A DNA stretch of 64,000 nucleotides from Selaginella moellendorffii (lineage: Eukaryota > Streptophyta > Lycopodiopsida > Selaginellales > Selaginellaceae): the NCBI RefSeq assembly GCF_000143415.4, contig NW_003314268.1, positions 2,795,442 through 2,859,441 on the forward strand, given 5' to 3'. A program made the translations under genes and the position numbers. The first letter of the stretch is position 1. The number at the start of each line of letters is the position of its first letter. Positions 55,933 to 64,000 of the stretch are shown piece after piece. The notes under the pieces were generated by a model. It had not been told where the DNA came from, made no database searches, and saw nothing but the letters and a program-made list of their open reading frames with translations.

Positions 55933-56187
55933 GTGAAAAAGAATGCCCTCTTACTTGTTTTTAAAAAGTGCAATTTTGCCACTTTCAAAAAATGCCCCAT
56001 ATGTTTTCTAGCGTTTGGTAGAAACAATGGCAATGATCAGTATAATGCTATATATACTCTTGCGATACATTACAACATCACGCACTCGAAAGACTACCAT
56101 GAAATCTTTTTTGAGATGGTAAAGATAGAAATGGAGACACACAAGTACTATGAGCAATATTGCCAAAAGAACACTCAAAAGTATTGA
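55933..56187 (+). other. Open frame of 84 codons with a CxxC and His pairs
   Basis: Contains 'KKCPICFLAF' and a later 'AIHYNITHSKDYHEIFF', so a weak C2H2-like pattern (C-x2-C, H-x4-H) in AT-rich DNA. It has no relatives that I can name. It could be chance or a fragment of a zinc-finger gene. Confidence 0.2.
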
Positions 56188-56284
56188 AAATGAAAAGTGA
56201 AATGAAAAAACACTTATTTATTAATTATATAAAGTATAATAAGTTTTATTGATAGAGAATAAACAGTAATAATGTTAGATAGCT

Positions 56285-56840
56285 CCAAAAGTTTTCTGCA
56301 ACTCAGCAATAGTAACTTAGTGTATATGAATATCTACTTTAGGATCCTGATACAAGATGTTGATGAAGATGTAGTACATATGCTTGCAAGGAGCATATGC
56401 CTTCCTATGTTCCTCGCGCTTCGTAAAGTCTGGACATGTGCAAGAAGGAAAGTCGTGAATGGCAATTGTGTACTCTCCACCTTCTGTTTTGCAAGCGTAG
56501 TGATATGCTTTGTGGAGAGAATCTCACACTCAAGGGTTTAAGCCAAGTTTATTTTACCCTACTTCTGCTTGGAGATGGTACTAATAAATTTAATTGCCTT
56601 ACCTTTTCGTGCTGGCCTCCTATGCATCTTTGTATGAATAGTCTTGGTTCTGTCACTCATGTCTCTAACTCTCTTTTCAAGATTAAAACCACATTTCTCA
56701 AGGTTTTTAATCTCATCCGAGGTGAGTGTGACCTCATTAGCAACTGGCCATTCTTTAGGTATTGCATCAGGTTTAGTCACTATAGTGTCTTGAAGCCACT
56801 TCGTATGGTTGGCATCGGTGTTGCAACAATATAGCTAGCA
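56285..56840 (-). pseudogene. SWIM-type zinc-finger protein remnant
   Basis: On the minus strand 56840-56559 reads 'CCNTDANHTKWLQDTIV' and 'IPKEWPVANEVTLTSDEI' to a stop. After a frame change, 56520-56290 reads 'YHYACKTEGGEYTIAIHDF' then 'CTCPDFTKREEHRKAYAPCKH', which is a SWIM pattern (C-x-C-xn-C-x-H). SWIM fingers occur in plant MULE transposases and in stand-alone proteins. Stops at both ends of the finger exon suggest decay. A further partial copy of the 56326-56386 text lies at about 56930-56990. Confidence 0.5.
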
Positions 56841-56989
56841 CCATCTCAAAAATCTTACTTGCTTTTGTTCCCCATAAAAACATGGGGCTGGAACAAAAGC
56901 AAATTTGTCACCACAAATCTAAGCCATGTGAATATCCACTTTAGGATCTTAGTGTAAAGTGTTGATGAAAATGTAATACATATATGCTT

Positions 56990-58075
56990 TTTAGTTTGGT
57001 TATGTGCAAGGAAAGTATTGATGCAATATATAGGTCAATGCAGTCAGCCCTAGTCAACAATCAGCACTTCTCACATGGATTCTTGTTTTAAGGTTCAGAA
57101 GATCAATGCCTCGGTGACAACCAGGCTTAGGAAGCCCATCCAATCAGGGAGCCGGGCATGCCACCACTCGGCTTGGGCTGTGATAGGTCCAATCGCAGAC
57201 TCTTGCCGATGAGCATGGTCACCAGTGAGGCCTTGCGTTGTCAATCCGTTGTTACCGGATGCATACAGCAGCTGTGCGACTGTCTGTCAACTTCTAAGCG
57301 ACGAATGCCCAGAGAAACCCAGGATTCAAAGTGTTCAAAGTTGGTTCAAGAAAAATCCAAATTTCTAGGAAGCTGAGGCCATGAAATGCCATCAAGTTTC
57401 CGAAGTCTCTGGCACCAGTTTCGGGGGAGTGCCAGCCATTCAAAGAAACATGCCACTCCAACCTTAAATCGATCTCTGCATTTTACGTCCATCTCTGCAC
57501 TTGAAGCGAGCTCCAAGTGTCCGGATTTGTTTCTTCACGATAGGCAAAACATTCTCCGTCCTTGATTGTTCCAGATTTAACAAGGATGGAAAGGCGAATT
57601 TCCCCCTCCATTTACGTTTCTTGGTGTGTTCTCGTGGGTCTTCGTGCGCTTCAATCCCCTGCAAGTAGTCACAGCAGCAGTGTAAGTACGAGTCTCACCC
57701 TTCCTGCATGCTGCTGCCCGTGCACACTCGTGCATTTGCCACGAGAAGAATAATCTGGCAATCAGCTCGCCCCTCTCCCCTTCTACAACCAGACTGCTTG
57801 GCAAGCTCGGACAACAAGATACTTGTCATCGTGCATAAGACGTGCCGCTGCCTCCCCCAACACTGCTTCGTTCACACCCACTGTGTCCTCTCGTCGACAG
57901 TCGACACGCGAGCACCAGGATTCTCAAGCTATTCTGATTCCAGGATGTGCAGAGGCAGGCGTTGCTGGTTCTATTCGTTTTTCGTACTATCCTGTTGTTT
58001 GGTATTTTGGTTCTTCCAGCACGATTTAGAGTGGTTTAGTGAAAATGTCTGCGAGCTGATGGAACATAGAGATGT
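56990..58075. other. Spacer, no gene I can support
   Basis: GC content rises from about 57100. Several overlapping open frames exist on both strands, but none shows a recognisable motif or consistent splicing. Parts may belong to the 5' end of the kinase-like remnant downstream. Confidence 0.4.
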
Positions 58076-58079
58076 CCAT

Positions 58080-59155
58080 CCAGAACCTTCTCTCGGACGA
58101 AATGCTGTTGTATGTTCGATGATAAACTGGATTTTTTTACTCCGCTTCCGCACTTGAAAATGCAACTGTCAGCCATGAGAGGGAGGGTTTGTATCCAACG
58201 GCGTGCATGTTATAATCGTCCGGACTGACTCCACCAAATCCGAAGATCATTTCAAAGCCAGCCGGGTACTGAAAATCGTGGAGGGTAGCGACATAAAGAT
58301 AGGAGAGGCCAGGAGTTTAGATATGGATTCAAGGGGGGTCGATCAAGTCCTCAAAGAGCGATCAAAGCCGGGTTCCTGCCACAGAGTTTGCTTCAAGGTG
58401 ATGCTAGTGGTGCTGCTGGGTTGGGAGCAGAGACAATGGAAGTAAGTGTTGATGAAGAACAGCTAGTTCAACCGGTTAAGGCTGAGGCAGCTGAGAAAGA
58501 GCACTGGTATCTATTCCCCGTGACAACCCATGGATCGAGATTGAAAGCCTGGATTAAAGCGGCAACAGTAGGTGACCGGTACAAGCAGGTTCAGCGAGAG
58601 CTTTTAATTCGTCAGTATCTGTGTCCAGAGGACTCTGTGAAGGCGAGGGCAGTAGTCTGGAGGGGGTTCCAGCGTTACTCTTGGAAGATGCGGGACAGAA
58701 AATCAACAGAGACACGATGACACCTGAAGACGTTTTCCATATGACAAAGGCCATTTATATGGTACTTTCTCATGTGTATGGCGAGCATGGGATTTCGCAC
58801 AATGATGTTGCACCCTGCAACATCTGCCAAGATGAAAAGGGACGTTACCGACTTATTGACTGGGGATTAGCAAGCCAGCTTCCCGATATTGATCATCCCG
58901 CCAATGTACTTGATTGGCTTATTCAGTTACTTGCTTTTTTTCTGGAAGTCAAACTCCAGGAATCCATTTCGATTTAGAAAGCCTGGTGTATGTGGCACTT
59001 GACTGTCTTTATGTACCATTGCCATGGGTAAATGTGGCCAGTGGTTCCGATGTGATTAAGATCCGCAGAAGATTTTGGAGCAGCTTGAACTCCCTAGTGT
59101 TGAATGCCTTGTATCTACCACTACTCAAAGCATGGCTGGAGCTGGAGATCTGAAT
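58080..59155 (+). pseudogene. Protein-kinase-like pseudogene
   Basis: Frames shift near 58640 and again after 58900. The catalytic loop is 'SHNDVAPCNI' (His-x-Asp with the following Asn). The metal site reads 'RLIDWGLAS', with Asp-Trp-Gly in place of Asp-Phe-Gly. Upstream are 'ALLLEDAGQKIN' and 'YKQVQRELLIRQYL', which fit hinge and helix C regions. Downstream 'GIHFDLESLVYVALDCLYVP' fits the helix F region ('DLESL'). The pattern recalls divergent kinases related to FunK1 and Crinkler effector kinases rather than receptor kinases. It is broken by at least two frame changes, or by unseen introns. Confidence 0.55.
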
Positions 59156-59159
59156 ACCT

Positions 59160-62025
59160 TATGATTATAACAATAACGTCTTAACTTGAATACTCACCCT
59201 TCCACAAAGATGATTTTCAATCCTGAACTCACGATTGCAGCTCTTCTGATGGCTGGTAAATAGTAGGCAGTCCAAAATCTCATCTAGTTTTTTGGTCATT
59301 CGGTGCCTAACTGCAAGCATTTGTGTAGTGTGTAATTCTGTAAGTTTACTTCTTTAAACAGGTACTTTGCTTATTAGAGAGGTGGCACATGGTGCAGGGC
59401 AAGGTGATAGGGGGCTGGAAAGCTGGAAAGCCAGGCAAGGTCATCTAGAATATTAAAACACCTCTTATGGTGAATGTATAAAGGAGTATGTTGTGAAAGT
59501 TGTCTCAATGTTATGAATTAATGTGTCCAAGGATATCAAGGAAGACCAAAATTACACTTGTAGACAAGCAAAACAATGTCCAAAGCAATCAACCAAAGGT
59601 AATTGTTGAAACTTCAAAATGTGAAAGTACAAGCATAGCTATGAGCTGAGAGAATCCATTCTCCGGCAACTTCAAGACCCTTTAGAACTCTAGACTCAAT
59701 TGAAAATCATATAATATATCACTATGTATTGTATAGCTTTGCAATAATCACTTTGTTTTCTATACTGCAGTAATATGATAGAGCATTCCTAATGTGCACT
59801 AGTAGATTAGTTTTTTAAGCTCATAATTCATTTTAAATATCAACCATCCAAGGACTCCAAGATACCTCAAGAGCAATATATGAGATAAATTATCAGCTTG
59901 AAGGATCAACTATACATGAATGCCATTCTATGGTTCTCCTTTAAACTTCAAATAAAAAATTATATATAACTCAAATCCAATCTGAGCATACTTGATGATC
60001 AACATATTATTGATAGACATAGTAGGTGATAGAGCATTGAGCTTTATCTAAAAGCATTTCACCATAGCCTTGACATTTTGAAAAGAAACATACAATATTA
60101 ATGTGGATGTTGGTTATATGGGCATGTGTTTGATGTTTGAACATATTGTTGGATCATGAAAATTTATGTTTATGTGAAGTTGTAGGTAGGAGGAAGTTAG
60201 TGGAGTCTTAAGAATTTAAATTCCTAGAATGAAAGTATGTTTTCACTAAGATGGAAAAAAATGTTAACTTTTGGGGCTAAAACAATTAAGTTGAATAGAA
60301 TTTAATGTTGGCATAAAAGAGTGGTTATTGTGTTTTTATAAGTGACCCTTTTGCATTTTTTTAATAGCATTGTATTACTGATAAGTTGCACCTTATATAA
60401 TGCTAAATTCTATGAGAGTAGTAAGTTCTCATTGATTTTGGCTTAGCATTGGTGGCTTTAGTCCTTAGTTAAAGATAGTGATTTAATTGTTTGTGGTTGA
60501 GATGTTATAACTGGTATTATAACTTTATATATTAGAAGGTTATAAGTCCATTTCATGATCTTCACTTTAGTTTTAGCTGGGTGTTTAGCATAGATATGCT
60601 TTGAATTATTGGCTAAATGCATTAATGTGTTTAATGCAATTGAGTTATATTTAAGTAATCATTTTGTTTGTACTTGTTTATGTTCCTATATGTTATACCT
60701 AAAGTGTTACTTTTCAATTGAACAAGTATATGACTCAATTACATGAGTTTAGCATTTTGGTCTTACAAAGGTGAGTTGAAGAGTGATTATTGATTTCTTT
60801 GTGACTGTGGATTATTTGTAAGCTTTGTTAAGGATTGTTGACACTTGTTTCACTCGGAGTTGAGATTGAAGTGAAATGACTTGTTGTTTCCATTGGCATA
60901 TTAAAATAGTTGAATTTTTCCATATGTGGTGGTTCAAATGGTTGGTGAATAGTTGGGCTCAATGGAGATTAATATTTCATTTCACTAGTTTCAATTAAAA
61001 CGATATTCATAATTGACTATACTTTTGTATCATTAGCATTTATGTATTTAGTAATTATTAACTATATTCACAAATTGAGTTAATCTTATTCTAGACAAGA
61101 TTGTTTAGTATAGGTTGAACTTTAGCTTTTCTTTGAAACATGATTTAGTCTTGGACTATGCTAACTTTGCAAAAGAAAAAGTTAATATTGAAATTATTAA
61201 TTATTTGTTGGAATTATATTGATTATTAATGACTTTTATTGTACTTGTTATGAAGTGAGTTATATCTTGCTATAAACAGTGGATTCCTAGAAGATTAGTT
61301 TAATGGTCACTTATTGAGCATATCTTTATTGTGTTTGGCTTTTAAACGAATGTAGAAATGCTCTTTATTAGCTTTGCATTATAAAGTTTAGCTTATGGAT
61401 ATGTTAAGGAGGATATTGTGGTTTAAAGTTGGTTCATACGAAACTTATGATCCTTGTTAGATTAACCTTGGGTATAGACTTTTTCAAATTTTTTGTTCTT
61501 TGAATTTCATACTCATTATTCCAATTTCAAAGCAATGATTAAAGCTAAAGAATTGTCTTACCTTTTTGTTAGGAGTTGTTTGGGGAAGATATTTTCCCTC
61601 ATTAGTTCCGATATTATTGGTGTTTACATTTGGTGATTATTAGTGATGATTAACTATCATCTAAGATACCTGATTATTTTTGTCAAATGTTTTATTTAAT
61701 TATTGTTGATGTGAATGATTTATTGTTCTTTGGGATGGTAGATTGTTTATTCAATAATGATTATGCATCTTTCCATTAATGGAATGAATAATGATTTTTC
61801 ATGACGGTTAATTAGTTTTTTAAATGGCTTTTGGCTTTTCGCTTTATCACATGTTCTTTGTGATTTGGTCTTTTGGGTTTGAGATATTGATAGGATGTCC
61901 TTCAGTACCTTGTTATACCTCTTACAATTAGACCACATCTTTTTCAAGCCTTAACATTGCTACGAATGCATTTTGGGGAACCTTCACTCTTCCCATTGAT
62001 TTCATTTGTTTATTGCCTTTAGCCT
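59160..62025. other. AT-rich region, no gene seen
   Basis: No open frame of convincing composition, no terminal repeats and no RNA gene recognised on either strand. Confidence 0.5.
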
Positions 62026-62029
62026 ACAT

Positions 62030-62660
62030 CGAAAAAGTGAATTATGTATTAAGTGGCTTATCTACTTGTTTCTTCAACAGCTTCTTCCTTGTTATGTCTC
62101 CTCCTGCAGCATTGGAAGATTTGAAACCTGTACAAAGAGTTGAAAAGAGAGCACAGACCATAGCACTTGGGCCAGCATGTCTTTGCGCAGCAACGACTCT
62201 AGACCCAAGGCATGCCTATAGAGAGATCTCACGGTAAGAATACAGAAAATGAAAGAGGTGACACCTAAATTAAACAGTGAACAAATACATTATCTTTGTG
62301 AAAAATCGCTGATAGTGGCTCCACAAGCTCCCCATTGATTCTTATATCAAGAATGACAAGATCACTCATGCGATATCTGCATGATTAAACATATGATTCA
62401 GTACTAGCTTATGAAGAGCTTTTGATATACCCAGTAATGGAGTACTCCATGCTCACATAGAGACTTCAATTGATCACCGACCATCTACCAAAAGGTTAAC
62501 CAGCATTCAAGCAGAAGAAAATGCTTGAGAGCACAGTACCTCAGCTAGAGGAAGATCATAAACAATATAGGCACGGTTTTCAGTGATATAACTCATCTGA
62601 ATTCTCCTCTCTCATCTGAAAGGTGGTATTTTTCTCATATGCAGCTCAAAACATGTATTT
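62030..62660 (-). pseudogene. EF4/LepA GTPase, C-terminal half, fragment on minus strand
   Basis: On the minus strand, in family order: 'ENRAYIVYDLPLAE' (about 62590-62545), 'MVGDQLKSL' (about 62490), 'YRMSDLVILDIRINGELVEP' (about 62380-62300), 'ACLGSRV' (about 62210), 'LLRKDMLAQVL' (about 62170, another frame), and 'GGDITRKKLLKKQV' (about 62110-62060). These match the C-terminal part of the translation elongation factor EF4 (LepA; organellar in plants). Frame changes and missing segments between blocks show decay. One block ends at a plausible donor (GAG|gtactg), so the copy derives from an intron-containing gene. Confidence 0.65.
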
Positions 62661-62859
62661 GGGCATGCAGGAATACCATGTTGATTTCACAAATGCCCAT
62701 TGACACAAACCACATGAATATTCCGAGAATATTCCATTGCGGGATTTAATGCCATAATGCTTAAGGGTTAGGAGGTTGGACTAGGGTTCGCTCTCTTGTT
62801 CATTTCACCCGTGCAACAGATGTATGCAACACACATTTTGCCTTGGTGATGTCCCTTTG

Positions 62860-62945
62860 TAAAGGTGGGGTATCTTGCAGTGTCAATTCACTCAGTTGCT
62901 GATGCAAGGGTTGGAGATACCATTACAAGTTCGTGTCATTTAAGC
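62860..62945 (+). pseudogene. EF4/LepA fragment, central part, plus strand (copy A)
   Basis: Reads 'VGYLAVSIHSVADARVGDTI', the LepA segment that leads into the 'ARVGDTIT' motif. It then diverges into unrelated sequence. It lies opposite in strand to the C-terminal fragment at 62030-62660. Confidence 0.6.
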
Positions 62946-62949
62946 GCGC

Positions 62950-63300
62950 CATTTACAAGCTCTTCTCCCAGTCGCTGCCATGCTGCTCTTGTCCAGGTCT
63001 TGGTAGCACACCAGAAGGATCTTTGCAACCTTGGTGTCGATGCAAGCTTCTTCCAGATCGGAGTCGGCTATGGATTCCTGCAAGAAATTGGTAAAATTTT
63101 TCTCTAGAGGTATCTTTGCTATTTGTGACTGAACGTATTTCGAGTGCCGAAAGCTGAGGATCCGTCTGTGCTGCTGTTGCTTCTTTTGGCATCACGTAGA
63201 GGTTTCCCAGCACGTAGACTGCTGCCTCCTCTTTCACGTCGAAGATGGCTGGTGTGAGCAAATTTACCAGTGAGTGTTCATGCAAGCAGGCCAAAATCTA
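62950..63300 (-). other. Unidentified protein-like fragment, minus strand
   Basis: The upstream frame contains 'LVNLLTPAIFDVKEEAAVYV' and 'LGNLYVMPKEATAAQTD', which resembles an armadillo-type helix pair ('VKEEAA..LGNL'). A second frame nearer 62950 reads 'ADSDLEEACIDTKVAKILLV'. A short intron could link them but phases do not fit cleanly. Family assignment is tentative. Confidence 0.25.
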
Positions 63301-63480
63301 CCTTCAACAACGCTCTATGATTGGTGCGCTCCAACAACACCACCAGTAAGATATCTCTTGAGAAAAGCTTCTAGGATATAGAATGTTACCATGGACAGTG
63401 GAGCCAGCAGCAATCACGCCATCACTCATCTTGTTGTCTCCTTTGCACGCTGTGTAACACTACATTTTTGTTTTTGCAGT

Positions 63481-63850
63481 TACTACGATCCCTACTGCGG
63501 CGTCATCGTGTACTTTAGAGTCATAGATGGAGCTTGTGTCGAGGAGAATCAGTAAAATTTATGTCTAGTGGAAAGGTGGGTATTTTTCTCATTCAGAACG
63601 TGTATGGGGTATGTCAATTTGCTCAGTTGCTGATGCAAGGGTTGGAGATACCATTACAAGTTCTCCCAGAAAACATGAAAAAGGCGCTTCCTGGATATCA
63701 TCAGGCAACTCCAATGGTTTTCTGTGTATTGATGCAGATCAGTAAGTCTACTTGTTGCACTAATGATATACCTGAACTCGTCCCGTTTCATCAAGTTTCC
63801 CGAGGAAAGTTGGGATTTGGATTTTTCTTGGCCTTATGAGCTGCTCTTTT
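63481..63850 (+). pseudogene. EF4/LepA fragment, central part, plus strand (copy B)
   Basis: After a plausible acceptor (tttttgcag at about 63471-63479) the plus strand reads 'YYDPYCGVIVYFRVIDGA'. A frame change gives 'GESVKFMSSGK', then 'SVADARVGDTITSS', then 'KKALPGYHQATPMVFCVL' in another frame, and near 63810 'GFGFFLAL'. These are successive EF4/LepA segments around domains II and III. At least three frame changes make it non-functional. It shares a near-identical stretch of about 45 bp with copy A. Confidence 0.65.
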
Positions 63851-64000
63851 CTTTTCTTGCCGTGAATGCCGTGAGCTTATCAAACGCTGCTTTGACTCTC
63901 GGCGAGCAAAGCACTCTCGAGAATTAGCCAAGGTGTCAAGGGTCAAGGGATCATTGACCAATTACAGCCATCAAATAAAGCGCCCAGACTTTAACCCAGT

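Overview
The window reads as nuclear DNA of a land plant, most likely a lycophyte of the Selaginella moellendorffii type. Introns are very short (mostly 45-75 nt, GT-AG) and genes are compact. A plastid-type class A penicillin-binding protein gene is present, which seed plants such as Arabidopsis lack. The species is an inference from gene content and intron style; no database search was run.

Layout. (1) 1-12.2 kb is AT-rich and repeat-rich: old direct and inverted repeats, a decayed retroelement gag with two CCHC knuckles (7.7-9.4 kb), a TA microsatellite, and an unusual AT-rich ORF joined by a frameshift to a mannose-lectin (GNA-type) domain (10.7-11.5 kb). (2) 12.2-14.4 kb is a decayed hAT/DUF659 transposase. 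(3) 14.6-29.4 kb is a gene island with six apparently intact genes: class A PBP (+), NPF/POT transporter (+), HR-like lesion-inducing membrane protein (-), three-KH RNA-binding protein (-), tyrosine phosphatase (+) and fatty acid amide hydrolase (-). The phosphatase and hydrolase stop codons lie only 21 bp apart, tail to tail. (4) 29.7-31.5 kb holds broken PPR and F-box genes. (5) 32.6-54.9 kb is one nested retrotransposon complex that can be read layer by layer from target-site duplications: a reverse chromovirus-type LTR remnant, then an old non-autonomous element, then two reverse solo LTRs, then a Ty3/gypsy chromovirus (35608-50557, TSD CTTGG), then a young non-autonomous LTR element (39819-47464, TSD CCTGG). 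(6) 55-64 kb is mostly AT-rich, with a small two-exon Cys-rich gene, a SWIM-finger fragment, a kinase-like pseudogene and scrambled pieces of an EF4/LepA gene lying on both strands.

The six island genes are unrelated housekeeping or signalling genes rather than one pathway. The PBP would act on the plastid envelope wall, NPF and HRLI in membranes, the KH protein on RNA, the PTP on phosphotyrosine proteins and FAAH on N-acylethanolamines. I found no rRNA, tRNA or CRISPR. The most unusual material is the nested retrotransposon stack, the sequence block shared by the LTRs of the autonomous and the non-autonomous elements, the lectin-fusion ORF, and the extra segments in the PBP.
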